This document shows, one piece after another, positions 26,180 to 35,786 of a stretch of DNA of 64,000 nt (position 1 is its first letter; each line of letters starts with the position of its first letter). This DNA comes from JBBQYD01 sp942493075 (GTDB lineage Bacteria; Verrucomicrobiota; Verrucomicrobiia; Limisphaerales; UBA8199): assembly GCA_942493075.1 (NCBI GenBank), contig OW818681.1:5704001-5768000 (forward strand), read 5' to 3'. Under the pieces are notes generated by a model. That model ran no database searches, was not told where the DNA came from, and saw only the letters and a program-made list of their open reading frames with translations. The position numbers were made by a program, and so were the translations under genes.

Positions 26180-26330
26180 AGGCTAATTTCAGGTAACCGT
26201 AAAAAGAAAAGAACGCCAGGTCAAACCGAAGGCCCAATCAGCATTTGTCAGTTTCAGGAGGTTTTAGGACATCTCTCAGCCCTCGCGAGTCGGCGGTTCA
26301 AATGCAGGCATGCTGACCGAACCGAAATCG

Positions 26331-26546
26331 GTACTGTGGGTAGCCATCCCGCCCCCTTGATTCCAATCTGGTTCATTGGGTTGGCGCCAAGAAGAGCCAA
26401 CCCAATGAACCAGGAGTGACTTTTTGTTTGGACCCTTTCTTTCCACAGAACAGCAAACACCTGCTTTGATAACCAATGACTTACGTGTTTGCTGGTCTGT
26501 GGTCACGATGCGATTTCTTTTAGGAATTGGAGGCTACCCACAGTAC
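26331..26546 (+). repeat. Nested palindromic repeat with two inner hairpins
   Basis: Outer arms GTACTGTGGGTAGCC (26331-26345) and GGCTACCCACAGTAC (26532-26546) are perfect 15 bp inverted repeats. Inside are two further hairpins: an 18 bp perfect stem at 26368-26385/26396-26413 (CTGGTTCATTGGGTTGGC) and a stem with 17 of 18 pairs at 26443-26460/26485-26502 (CCACAGAACAGCAAACAC). It lies in the 700 bp gap between the small membrane protein and the ferritin-VIT gene, which otherwise holds nothing I recognise. Confidence 0.8.
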
Positions 26547-26902
26547 GGATCTAAAGCATCACGGCACGATTATGGTATTCGATGTTTACCCGGCAAGCTC
26601 CCTTCTCACCTCCAACTCGAAGCTTCCGATTCTTTTCTGCGCTATCCCGCTTTGGCAGGCACTGGCCTCTCTGATCACCCGCGCGCCGTCTGAGCTCTCT
26701 TCAGAGTCCCAATGATATTTTGAGTTCGGCAGCCTGCGGAGAGGCTACCCTATCCAAAGATGATCCTCTCTGTCACATTCCGGCCTGTCCTGTAGGTCTC
26801 ATCTGTTCCCTCCGCTCCCTCGAATCGTATTTTGTTTCCTGGCGCTGCTTTGTATGCTCGTTGCGGATCGTCCCGTAACCCGGATACCTCAGATTGGAAC
26901 CT

Positions 26903-28027
26903 ATGGCCAACACAACCGACGTGGATCGCTTTCGCGAGAATTTGCAGGCTGAGTACGACGCCATCGCCCTTTACACCCGATTGGCCAAGGCTGAGCCGAA
27001 TGCGGACCTGGCGAAAGTTTATACACGTTTGGCGGAGACGGAGGCCCGCCACGCGGCTGTCTGGGCTGAGAAGCTCAAAGAGGCCGGGGTGGTGGTTCCT
27101 CCGAATCGAGCGAGCTGGCGATCACGCACTTTAGGATGGCTGGCTTCAAGGTTCGGCAATGGTTTGGTGCTTCCCACGATTACGGCCATCGAGCAAGGCG
27201 CAAGCCGCGGCTATGATCATCAATCAGACGCCGTTGCCCTGGGCATGCCCGGCGATGAGCGTTCTCATGCCCGCGTGTTCCGTTACCTGTCCGGAGTTAC
27301 CAAAGGCATGGAAGGCAGCGCGATTGCGCGATTCGAGGGACGCCACAGAGCGGCCGGAGGCAACGCTCTGCGCGCTGGTGTGCTCGGGGCCAATGATGGT
27401 TTGTTGTCCGTGTTCAGCCTGGTGATGGGAGTTGCGGGCGCAGGCAGGCCATCCGGTGAGATCCTGCTGACTGGGGCCGCAGGCCTGATGGCAGGCGCTC
27501 TATCGATGGCATTGGGTGAATGGATTTCGGTGCAAAGCTCGCGCGAACTCTACGAACATCAGCTCAAGATCGAAAAGGCCGAGCTCGATTCGAATCCGGA
27601 AGCCGAGGCGGAAGAGCTGGCTTTGATTTATCAGGCGAAGGGCCTCGCACCCGAAGAGGCGCAAAAATTGGCTCAACGCTTGATCGCCGATCCCGCGACC
27701 GCCCTGGATACACTGGCCCGAGAAGAGCTAAACATTGATCCTGAAGAACTCGGCGGTTCGGCATGGGAGGCGGCTCTCATGTCCTTCGGGTTGTTTGCCG
27801 TGGGCGGCATTCTCCCGGTGTTGCCCTACCTCATCTGGACCGGAACAGCCGGAATCGTCGCCAGCGCCACAGCATCAGCAGCCGGTTTGTTTGCCATGGG
27901 CGCGATCATCACTCTGATGACCGGGCGCAACGCGATCCTTTCAGGTCTGCGGATGGTGATGTTCGGGCTGCTTGCCGCAGCCCTGACTTTTGGCATCGGC
28001 CATCTGATCGGCATCAGCCTCGGGTAA
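26903..28027 (+). CDS. mbfA: Membrane-bound ferritin (rubrerythrin-like) fused to VIT1/CCC1 iron transporter
   Basis: This 374-residue fusion resembles MbfA/Er-VIT1. An N-terminal ferritin-like four-helix domain (about residues 1-140) has ENLQAEYDAIALYTRL, TRLAETEARHAAVW and MPGDERSHARVFRYL, giving the ExxH-type di-iron ligands. The C-terminal VIT1/CCC1 domain (about 150-374) has VLGANDGLLSVFSLVMGVAG and LSMALGEWISVQSSRE. The family exports Fe2+ and protects against iron and peroxide stress. ATG 26903 (MANTTDVDRF) is chosen; the codon three residues upstream is TTG. No Fur or Irr box was identified. Confidence 0.88.
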   Translation: MANTTDVDRFRENLQAEYDAIALYTRLAKAEPNADLAKVYTRLAETEARHAAVWAEKLKEAGVVVPPNRASWRSRTLGWLASRFGNGLVLPTITAIEQGASRGYDHQSDAVALGMPGDERSHARVFRYLSGVTKGMEGSAIARFEGRHRAAGGNALRAGVLGANDGLLSVFSLVMGVAGAGRPSGEILLTGAAGLMAGALSMALGEWISVQSSRELYEHQLKIEKAELDSNPEAEAEELALIYQAKGLAPEEAQKLAQRLIADPATALDTLAREELNIDPEELGGSAWEAALMSFGLFAVGGILPVLPYLIWTGTAGIVASATASAAGLFAMGAIITLMTGRNAILSGLRMVMFGLLAAALTFGIGHLIGISLG

Positions 28028-28072
28028 GAATTACGTGACGTCGCACCCTGCCCTGCTCAAGCCACCGCAGGT

Positions 28073-29050
28073 TTACTTGCTGCTGGCTTTCAGGCTCAGC
28101 TTTCGCATCTGGAGGTCCACATCAAATCGTCCGGGAACTTCCCAGCCGATAAAGATGCCCATCGGTCGATAATCGGAGAGGTCACCCGAGCCTTTGATAA
28201 AACCCGTGGCACGGGCTTGTTCAAGTCCGCGACGGATCAGCGGCAGCAAATCCTTTTTGAATGTGACCCATTTCCGTGAATGCGTGCTCTGTTTTGAAAA
28301 CTCGGCGGACGAAGGTGTAAAGATGAAGAGCTTGGATTCCCCGAAATCCTGGGCCTGATAATGAGGAACGGTCGGATGCCGGTTGTCATAGATTGGAATG
28401 CCGAACCAAAAGCATTCCTGGTAGCCAGATGAATTCGGGTTGCGATTGGCGATCGTGAGATAAATCAGAAACTGCGCGGCAAGGAGTCCCGGGGAATAAT
28501 CGTTTGTGCTCGCCAGGTGGGAGTGCGCAAGCAGGGCATCCATTTGGAACAGGAGCTCGCTAAGCTCTCCCAACGGTTGAGCACTCTCGAAATCCTGCTG
28601 CACCAGCAAGTGAACCCAAGGTTCGGCTAACGATTTGCGGGCACGAGGATACTCGATGCTGGCATTCACGCCTAGCGAGAGGTCGCCTGAGCCCTTCCCC
28701 ATCACCCGCACCGCTTTGGCTGCATTGGTATAGATCGCCCCATGTGAGAAGACCACCGCCTGGGTTGAGCCTAAAGGAAAGCGGCTGGACCATTGGGCCA
28801 GATCCCACACCGGTTTTCCGGGATTTGGACCAGGCACCTCGCCGTAAACCGTCCGTTTCCCGAGTTCGGGGTTCAGAAGGTAAAACCCGCTCTGAAAGCG
28901 GGGATCACGGATCAGCTCGATTTCCGCGCCTGAACAGACCCACGCAAGCCATAGGAAAGAAAACAACACCAGGTGGAGTGGGAGCCGGGCTGCAAGACGT
29001 GGGGTGGCAGGAGAAACAGGCTCAGACTCGTTTAGAAAGCGCACTCGCAT
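28073..29050 (-). CDS. Secreted protein of unknown function
   Basis: This 325-residue protein has a hydrophobic N-terminal segment (LHLVLFSFLWLAWVCSGA) with a plausible signal-peptidase site before EIELIRDPRF. It contains conserved-looking stretches (GFYLLNPELGKRTVYG, YQECFWFGIPIYDNRHP, PMGIFIGWEVPGRFDVDL) but no motif I can name. The two-part beta-rich layout could be a carbohydrate-binding or hydrolase fold. That is a guess. ATG 29050 is chosen over an upstream TTG. Confidence 0.62.
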   Translation of the reverse strand: MRVRFLNESEPVSPATPRLAARLPLHLVLFSFLWLAWVCSGAEIELIRDPRFQSGFYLLNPELGKRTVYGEVPGPNPGKPVWDLAQWSSRFPLGSTQAVVFSHGAIYTNAAKAVRVMGKGSGDLSLGVNASIEYPRARKSLAEPWVHLLVQQDFESAQPLGELSELLFQMDALLAHSHLASTNDYSPGLLAAQFLIYLTIANRNPNSSGYQECFWFGIPIYDNRHPTVPHYQAQDFGESKLFIFTPSSAEFSKQSTHSRKWVTFKKDLLPLIRRGLEQARATGFIKGSGDLSDYRPMGIFIGWEVPGRFDVDLQMRKLSLKASSK

Positions 29051-29199
29051 AGCTACGTGCAAACTTTAAACCGGTCCAGCGTCTGGGAGCGATTCTATTC
29101 TGGGACCGGACTGACCAGACCCAAATGACGGGATAGCGAGCCGGGGGACGCGGGAACAAAGGCATCGACAGGTAAGAAACACAGCGGCACAATTCCATT

Positions 29200-30486
29200 A
29201 TGATTTCGCGCCAAAAATCTGAAGCGCTGTTCGCCGAGGCCCTGAATTTAATGCCAGGCGGCGTTAATTCACCGGTCCGCGCTTTCCGCGCGGTAGGCGG
29301 CCATCCGTTTTTTGTTCAGAAAGCCAAAGGCGCTTACGTCTGGGATGTGGATGAGAATCGTTACATTGATTACGTCGGCACATGGGGACCGGCTATCCTT
29401 GGTCACGCGTTCCCGCCGATCATAAAAGCAGTCCAGGCCGCCGCCGAGAATGGCACGAGCTTCGGCATCCCGAATCCGGCCGAGGTCACGATGGCCAAGC
29501 TGATCTGCAGCCGCGTGCCCAGCGTGCAAAAGGTCCGCATGTGCAATTCCGGCACGGAGGCCACCATGTCCGCCATCCGTCTGGCCCGGGGCTTTACTAA
29601 ACGGGATAAGATCATCAAGTTCGATGGCTGTTACCACGGGCACGCGGATTCGCTATTGGTCCGGGCCGGTTCGGGTGCACTGACATTCGGCAATCCAGAC
29701 AGCGCGGGGGTGCCCGCAGCCTTCACCCAGCACACGGTCGTCCTTCCCTACAATGATCTCGAGGCCGTCTCAGCCGCGTTTGCGGCGAACCCGGGTCAGA
29801 TCGCAGGCATCATTGTTGAACCGGTCCCAGGCAACGCGGGGCTGTATCTGCCAAAACCAGGATACCTTGAAGGTTTAAGCAAGATAACCAAGGAACAAGG
29901 TGCGTTGCTCATTTTCGATGAGGTCATGACGGGCTTCCGGCTCGCGCCGGGTGGGGCACAGGAACGGTTTGGCATCACCCCCGACCTGAGTTGCTTCGGA
30001 AAGGTCATCGGCGGTGGATTGCCTGTGGGGGCTTTTGGCGGACGCGCTGAGATTATGGATTACCTGGCTCCGGTGGGCCCGGTGTATCAGGCAGGCACGT
30101 TGAGCGGCAACCCAGTGGCGATGGCGGCAGGGATTGAAGCGTTGCGCCAACTCGAATCCAGCGATGCGTACACGAAGCTCGAAAAGAGCGGTGCGTTTCT
30201 CGAATCGGGCTTGAAGGAAGCAGCCCGCTCGGCAGGCCTCCCAATGCAGTTCAACCGCTGCGGCTCGATGTTCTGTGGTTATTTCACAGAGCACCCCGTG
30301 TGGAACCTGGATGACGCGATGAAGAGCGACCGGGAGCGGTTCAAGAAGTATTTCCACGGCATGCTGGCTGAAAGCGTATATCTCGCGCCATCCCAATTCG
30401 AGGCCGGGTTCCTGTCCACCGCCCATTCAGAGGCTGATCTGGAGCAGACAGTGCGCGCGGCGGCCAAGGTTCTCAAGACTCTTTGA
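29200..30486 (+). CDS. hemL: Glutamate-1-semialdehyde 2,1-aminomutase
   Basis: This is a PLP enzyme of 428 residues, the usual length, making 5-aminolevulinate from glutamate semialdehyde in the C5 haem pathway. Features are LMPGGVNSPVRAF at the N-terminus, RMCNSGTEATMSAIRLARGFT, LLIFDEVMTGFR, and the PLP lysine in LSCFGKVIGGGLPVGAFGG (about residue 268). It is followed 8 bp later by ruvX, so the two are likely co-transcribed. Confidence 0.96.
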   Translation: MISRQKSEALFAEALNLMPGGVNSPVRAFRAVGGHPFFVQKAKGAYVWDVDENRYIDYVGTWGPAILGHAFPPIIKAVQAAAENGTSFGIPNPAEVTMAKLICSRVPSVQKVRMCNSGTEATMSAIRLARGFTKRDKIIKFDGCYHGHADSLLVRAGSGALTFGNPDSAGVPAAFTQHTVVLPYNDLEAVSAAFAANPGQIAGIIVEPVPGNAGLYLPKPGYLEGLSKITKEQGALLIFDEVMTGFRLAPGGAQERFGITPDLSCFGKVIGGGLPVGAFGGRAEIMDYLAPVGPVYQAGTLSGNPVAMAAGIEALRQLESSDAYTKLEKSGAFLESGLKEAARSAGLPMQFNRCGSMFCGYFTEHPVWNLDDAMKSDRERFKKYFHGMLAESVYLAPSQFEAGFLSTAHSEADLEQTVRAAAKVLKTL

Positions 30487-30494
30487 TTTCAACT

Positions 30495-30908
30495 ATGCGC
30501 ATTCTCGCCCTCGACCACGGAACCAAACGAATCGGCATCGCTGTGAGCGATGAGCTGAAGATGATCGCGCAGCCACTGGAGTTTGTGCCAGCGGAACCGT
30601 TCGCGGACTTTCTTACCCGCCTGAAAGATTTGCTCCGGGAAAAGGAAGTGGAGCTGATCCTGATTGGCATGCCCAGAAACATGGATGGCAGTTACGGACC
30701 GGCAGCGCTCAAGGTGCAGGAGTTCATAGCCGCCCTGCGTGGGGCCATCACAGTTCCCATCAAGGCCTGGGACGAGCGGCTCACCTCGGTGCAAGCCAAC
30801 CGCCTGCTCATTCAAGCCAACGTTCGGCGTGAAGATCGCAAACAGAAGGTGGACAAAATGGCTGCGGCGATCCTTCTCCAGAGCTACCTGGATGCGGGGG
30901 GCTCTTGA
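30495..30908 (+). CDS. ruvX: Holliday junction resolvase-like protein RuvX/YqgF
   Basis: This 137-residue RNase H-fold nuclease functions in 16S rRNA 5'-end processing and/or Holliday-junction cleavage. RILALDHGTKRIGIAVSDE contains the first catalytic Asp, ELILIGMPRNMDGS the central strand, and WDERLTSVQAN and DKMAAAILLQSYLD the remaining acidic residues. ATG 30495 is used; an in-frame TTG at 30483 would overlap the hemL stop. Confidence 0.93.
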   Translation: MRILALDHGTKRIGIAVSDELKMIAQPLEFVPAEPFADFLTRLKDLLREKEVELILIGMPRNMDGSYGPAALKVQEFIAALRGAITVPIKAWDERLTSVQANRLLIQANVRREDRKQKVDKMAAAILLQSYLDAGGS

Positions 30909-30945
30909 TCAAGTGGACGCCTCGGGAAACGACGAATCCGTTGCG

Positions 30946-31719
30946 ATGGACAAGCTGAAATTCAAGCTCGTGATCAGCTACGATGGCACCGCCTATCAGG
31001 GCTGGCAGGTGCAGAAGATCGGCACAGGTGTGCAGGAGAAAGTGGAGGCAGCTTTAGCGAAGCTTTTCCCGGAGAAACCGCAACTGCACAGTTCCAGCCG
31101 CACGGATACCGGAGTGCATGCCTTGGGCATGGTGGCGCATTTTGAAGTCAGCAAAAGCGGTCGCCGGATGAGCGGCCCAAAGCTGCTGCTGGCATTAAAT
31201 GCATGGCTCCCTGAAGATATTCGTGTGCTCAGCACCGTGCGGGTGCCATCCGCGTTTCACGCGCGTTTCGACGCTCTCGGAAAACAGTATCGCTACCAGG
31301 TGTGGAATCATCCCGCTATGAATCCGCTTTTGCGCCTGACGGCATGGCATGTGCCGCGAAAGCTGAATCTGACTGCGATGCGGGAGGCTGCGAAGTCCCT
31401 GCTGGGCAAGCACGATTTTCAATCCTTCGCCGCGAATTCCGGCTATGCTCGGGAGTCAACGGTTCGCACCTTGACCCGGCTGGATATACAAAAGAAAGGC
31501 CCGCTCCTTACCTTCATTATTGAGGGAGACGGTTTTCTATATCGCATGTGCCGCGGACTAGCCGGCACGCTTGTGCAGGTTGGTTTGGGCAGATTTCCAG
31601 CATCAGAGGTCGCGTCCATGCTCAAGAGCAAGGACCGCCGGGCGGGCGGCATGAGCGCCCCCGCTCACGGGTTGATCCTCTGGAAAGTCTTTTATCCCAA
31701 ATCCACTAGATCAGTTTGA
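30946..31719 (+). CDS. truA: tRNA pseudouridine(38-40) synthase
   Basis: This 257-residue enzyme modifies U38-U40 in the anticodon stem of many tRNAs. The catalytic Asp is in SSSRTDTGVHALG. Other hallmarks are FHARFDALGKQYRYQVWN and FLYRMCRGLAGTLVQVG. The start at 30946 (MDKLKFKLVISYDGT) matches the family N-terminus; longer upstream frames run back through ruvX. It converges on purF, and the two coding regions overlap by 14 bp at their 3' ends. Confidence 0.95.
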   Translation: MDKLKFKLVISYDGTAYQGWQVQKIGTGVQEKVEAALAKLFPEKPQLHSSSRTDTGVHALGMVAHFEVSKSGRRMSGPKLLLALNAWLPEDIRVLSTVRVPSAFHARFDALGKQYRYQVWNHPAMNPLLRLTAWHVPRKLNLTAMREAAKSLLGKHDFQSFAANSGYARESTVRTLTRLDIQKKGPLLTFIIEGDGFLYRMCRGLAGTLVQVGLGRFPASEVASMLKSKDRRAGGMSAPAHGLILWKVFYPKSTRSV

Positions 31720-33163
31720 TCTGTGCCCGTTCCTTATTCAAGCCATCGGCCAGGGTGGGCATGCGCCCGTTCCGGCGTTCAATAATGTGCTTGTCCATGG
31801 ATGGATCAAACTTCACCGGATAATTTCCATCGTAGCAGGCCATGCAGAAGGCAGTCTTCGGCAAGCCCGTGGATTTGACCAAGCCCTCCTGCGAAAGATA
31901 ATGAAGGGAATCTGCATTCAGATACCTGCGGATCTCTTCCAGCGAATGGTTGGCAGCCATCAATTTGCTGCGATCGGGAAAATCAATACCATACACGCAA
32001 GGGTGCATGTGCGGTGGACAACTCACCAAAACATGCACCTCTTTGGCGCCGGCTTCTTTGAGATTGTTCACGCGGGCCTTGCACGTTGTTCCGCGCACGA
32101 TTGAATCATCCACCACAACAACGCGCTTATCCTTAACCAGCTCTTCGATCAAATTGAGCTTCACTCGCACGTCGAAATCTCGAATCAACTGGGACGGCTG
32201 GAGAAAACTGCGTCCTACATAGTGGTTTCGAACAAATGCCATCTCGTAAGGGATGCCGGACTCCAGGGAGTATCCCAACCCCGCGCAGTTGCCGCTGTCA
32301 GGCACCGGCACCACCACATCCGCTGAGATCGGATATTCCCGGGCCAATTGGCGCCCCATCTCGACACGCACCTTATAGACGCTGCGATCAGCAATCGTGC
32401 TGTCCGGCCGGGCAAAGTAAACGTACTCGAAGATGCAAAACGCGCGGCGCTGTTGGGCTGGGAAAGCCTGCACGCTGCTCAGACCATCCTTGTTGATTGC
32501 CACAATTTCACCGGGCTCGACATCCCGAACAAACTTGGCGTGGATCAGGTCGAGGGCGCATGTTTCGCTGGCCAGAACCCAGGAATCGTCCTTCCGCCCG
32601 ATGCAGAGTGGGCGGAAGCCGTGAGGATCACGGGCGCCAATGAGCTCGTTCTCGGTCATGATCACGAGGGAAAATGCCCCCTCGATGCGGCGAATCGAGT
32701 TGACCAGGGAACTCTCCCCGTTCGTGACTGGCTGAGCCATCAAATGGAGAATGATCTCGCTATCAACCGTGGTCTGGAAAATCGACCCGCGAGCCTCAAG
32801 CTCCTGCCGCAATTGAGAGGCATTCGTCAAATTACCATTATGAGCGATGGCGATTTGCCCCCGGGCGCAGTCAACCGTCAGGGGCTGCGCGTTGCGGAGG
32901 TGGGAGGAACCGGTGGTAGAATACCGCGTGTGGCCGACCGCAATGGAGCCTTTGAGCTGCTGCAGGACGTCTCCTTTGAAGACCTGCGAAACCAGGCCCA
33001 TACCCTTGTGAGTATGAAAGTTCTGGCCGTCAGAGGTCACAATCCCGGCGCTTTCCTGCCCGCGATGTTGGAGGGCGTAGAGCCCGTAGTAGGTCAGTTC
33101 AGCGGCATTGGGATGCCCATAAACGCCGAAAACACCGCAATAATGCTTTGGATACTCCTGCAT
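31706..33163 (-). CDS. purF: Amidophosphoribosyltransferase
   Basis: This is the first committed enzyme of purine synthesis (PRPP + glutamine to phosphoribosylamine), 485 residues. A short propeptide MQEYPKHY precedes the catalytic Cys of CGVFGVYG. The glutaminase half has LQHRGQESAGIVTSDG and HNGNLTN. The PRTase half has VVVVDDSIVRGTTC, the PRPP-binding motif. The cleaved-propeptide form and the Cys spacing suggest the Bacillus-type enzyme, which usually has a [4Fe-4S] cluster; the candidate cysteines are in VLVSCPPHMHPC and near AFCMACYDG. ATG 33163 is supported by the GAGGGCGAGATTAGC context upstream. Confidence 0.95.
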   Translation of the reverse strand: MQEYPKHYCGVFGVYGHPNAAELTYYGLYALQHRGQESAGIVTSDGQNFHTHKGMGLVSQVFKGDVLQQLKGSIAVGHTRYSTTGSSHLRNAQPLTVDCARGQIAIAHNGNLTNASQLRQELEARGSIFQTTVDSEIILHLMAQPVTNGESSLVNSIRRIEGAFSLVIMTENELIGARDPHGFRPLCIGRKDDSWVLASETCALDLIHAKFVRDVEPGEIVAINKDGLSSVQAFPAQQRRAFCIFEYVYFARPDSTIADRSVYKVRVEMGRQLAREYPISADVVVPVPDSGNCAGLGYSLESGIPYEMAFVRNHYVGRSFLQPSQLIRDFDVRVKLNLIEELVKDKRVVVVDDSIVRGTTCKARVNNLKEAGAKEVHVLVSCPPHMHPCVYGIDFPDRSKLMAANHSLEEIRRYLNADSLHYLSQEGLVKSTGLPKTAFCMACYDGNYPVKFDPSMDKHIIERRNGRMPTLADGLNKERAQIKLI

Positions 33164-33659
33164 GCTAATCTCGCCCTCGCACCGGGAATGCAGCCACGCA
33201 CCGGAAAGACGTTTCTGCCGGTTCAAAGCTTGAGACGGAAAAACTCTCCCGCTCAATTGGATGTGCACCCCTGCCGATCAGCGACCCAGGCATACTATCT
33301 TAACGCCATCCAAAACCAACCTAAAAACTAGGGAGCAACGGAGGGCAAAACACTACTAACAAAAGGACACGGAAACTTGAGAACTAAAGGGCCGTCGGGT
33401 AACACACCTTCTGGCACAACGCAATGAACCCTGGTCGGTCGCCCCTGCAGGGCTTCGATGACTCATTTGAACGGTTATCCCCAGCACTGCCGTGCTGGGC
33501 TATCTGCGAGCGCCCACTTCGGGGCTACAAGGCAGCGCACGTGCGCCATCTCTCGGTTTTGAGTTAAAAGCTTCCGGATTCTGATTAAATCCCCCCCCCC
33601 GGTGAGGAGAGTCAAGATTTAGATTGAACGTTTTAGCCCTGTCTGGTAACTAAGTTGTA
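33164..33659. other. Intergenic region upstream of purF and of the selenoprotein operon
   Basis: This 496 bp stretch separates two divergent genes and must hold both promoters. It includes a hairpin CCCAGCACTGCCGTGCTGGG near 33480-33499 and a run of ten C residues near 33590. No gene or riboswitch was recognised. Confidence 0.5.
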
Positions 33660-35786
33660 ATGACCAAGCCAAAGCCATCGGGCTGGCCGCGCATCCGACT
33701 CAAATGTGTCGGGGTGGCTCGCTTGGTTTCGGCGCTGCTGACGGTGGCTTCTCCGGCACAAATTCTTCACGCAGCGGATGCCGCCACTTCCCCGCCCCCA
33801 GCGCCAATCACGAGCTCGCTGGAATATCAGGAAACGGACTACGGCATTGCCAGTTTGGGCGTTTCTCTCACGACACGAACCGAGCCTTTTAAGAAGGAAC
33901 AGGCCGCGGACGGGAAGGTCATTCGGGGCAATTTGAGCTTAGGCAGTGCCGACAATGCCGTTTCCTTCGTCTGGCAACGCGATGCCGGAAAGCTTTTTCT
34001 CGATCTGAACCGCAATCAGGATCTGACCGATGATCCCGGTGGCGTGTTTTCGGCGCCAACAAAATCGCGTAGTTACCAGTCATTCACAAAGGTCCGACTG
34101 CCGCTCCACACTGACCAGGGCCGGTGTCAGGTGCTCGCCAATATCGATTTCTGGGACTACAGCCAGCGACCGGGCTGCAATTTGACTGTGCGTTCCTTCT
34201 GGCAGGGCAAAGTGACTCTGAATGGCAAGGATTGGCAGGTAGGTGTGATTCCGGCCATTTCGGTTGAAAAGCACGGAAATAGAAGCATTTCACTTGATAA
34301 AGGCGAACTACTGCTGCGGCCGTGGGCAAAGCGAAAACAAAGTTTCAACAGTTACAATGGCTCGGTTGCCGTCGTTCCATCTACCCGGAAGCTTTTTCTA
34401 GACGGCCATGCGTATCAACTGGATTGGGTTACGAGCGCACAAAACAGCGAGGTCCAACCCGTGATGCAGTTTACGGAGCAAACCGTCGAACTCGGCGAAT
34501 TGCGGATCACCGGCAAGTACATCCAGCGCCTGGTTATGCCGGGCCAACCCTACCTGGTGATTTTGGATCAGCCAGCGGCCACGGTGAAAGTTCCCGTTGG
34601 CAACTACACCCAGCTCAGCGTTCGGCTGGAGCAAGGCGGCACGGAGGCTTTTTATGAATCCGACCGAAGCCCAACTGGCCAGCGAGTTTCTGTAGATGCC
34701 AAAAAACCCGCCGAATTGGCCATCGGCGGGCCGCTGACCAATTCCGTCATTATCAGCCGGACCGGACAGGATTTGAGCATGGACTACCGGCTGATTGGCG
34801 CTGGAGGCCTGGCTTACGAGTTGGCGAATCAGGACAGATCCCATCCGCCGGAATTCGCCGTTTTCAAGGCGGACAAGAGAATTGCGTCAGGCAAATTTGA
34901 GTTTGGTTGAGGGGGCACGTGTTCGCACTCATGGCGAGTGCCTCTCACTGCCAGCGGAAAACTGACCGTCGTCGCCTCATCCGATCTCGGCGGGCTCGGT
35001 TCCAAAAACGGTTCGCCAACCGTTTACGACTGGGTTCTTCCCAGTGTTGCTCCGGTGCTCCTGCCGTGGCTGATCGTTCTAGGATTGCTCGCCTTGAAAC
35101 CCAACCGGTGTGCGGCGGCCTGGCTGATCTGGCTGCCGCTCGGCTGTGTGCTTGCGCTCACAGCCATGCCTCCGACCTTCCTTCCCGGGGGAACCAACTT
35201 CTTCCTGGATGTCATTGCTGCACTGGGTCTTGGGCTGGCCGCCATCTGGCTGGTGGCTGGTTACTGTCGTCGGCAACACCGGTTCCTCACTTTCCTATGC
35301 GTTCTGCTGGCATTGGTCAGTTTTAGCGCGCTGGCTGCGGTGCTTAAACAGGGCATGAGCTTGCTGACAGTGCAATCGCTTCAAATCGGTGTCACCCTGG
35401 CCGTGGGCGTTCTGGCAAGTGCGGTCGCCTTAAGCCTGGCCGGTCTGGTTTGCAGAAAGAGCTATCGTCCACTCAGGCTTTACCTGTGGATGCCGTTGTT
35501 GCTGGCCACCGCGTGGCTGGCGATTGCCGCCCCGTTTTTTATATTCGCGCTGTTTTCCTCCGGCGGGCGGATTTCATGGAGCGAATTCTTCATCCCAATC
35601 CTCTCCGTGGCGGCAGGCAATTTTGCGTTGCTCCTGCCCTTCCTGATTTTGTCATCGGCCAGCCCATTTTTCGGCGAACGCCTCAAAGCGCTGTTGCATG
35701 TGGTGCCAGACGCGCCGCCACCTTTGCCGAATGCCGGAACAGACACTCAATTACAAACGGACCGCCAACCACAGGAACTGTCATGA
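33660..35786 (+). CDS. Selenoprotein 1: secreted domain plus seven-helix membrane domain, in-frame UGA read as Sec417
   Basis: Read through the TGA at 34908-34910, the frame stays open for a further 291 residues, giving 708 residues. Residues 1 to about 40 are a signal peptide. About 40-416 is a beta-rich extracytoplasmic part with a calcium-loop-like stretch (DLNRNQDLTDDPGG) and VPVGNYTQLSVRL. The end of this part reads GKFEFG-U-GGTC-xx-SWR. About 455-690 has seven hydrophobic helices. If TGA were a stop, the membrane part would need a separate GTG start at 34938. The same FG-U-xGTC-xx-SWR motif follows a TGA in two paralogs nearby, and a hairpin with loop AUGGC lies 21 nt after the TGA. The stop overlaps the next gene by four bases. 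I do not recognise the family. Sec faces the periplasm, just before the first helix, so a redox or metal-binding role is plausible. This is inference. Confidence 0.9.
34925..34941 (+). promoter_or_regulatory. SECIS element of selenoprotein 1
   Basis: This is a perfect 6 bp stem, GCACTC/GAGTGC, with loop AUGGC. The loop begins 21 nt after the UGA at 34908-34910, in the range known for bacterial SECIS hairpins bound by SelB. Two adjacent G residues sit in the loop. Codons TCA-TGG-CGA (S-W-R) are read from the same bases. Confidence 0.88.

Noticed and set aside
35450..35782. N-terminal extension of selenoprotein 2 to 35450
   Set aside because: This part overlaps the membrane domain of selenoprotein 1 in another frame. 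The signal peptide begins at ATG 35783, which overlaps the upstream stop as ATGA.
34938..35786. Separate GTG-initiated membrane protein downstream of the first selenoprotein domain
   Set aside because: It is in the same frame as the upstream gene, separated only by the UGA, and lacks a ribosome site. The readthrough model explains it better.
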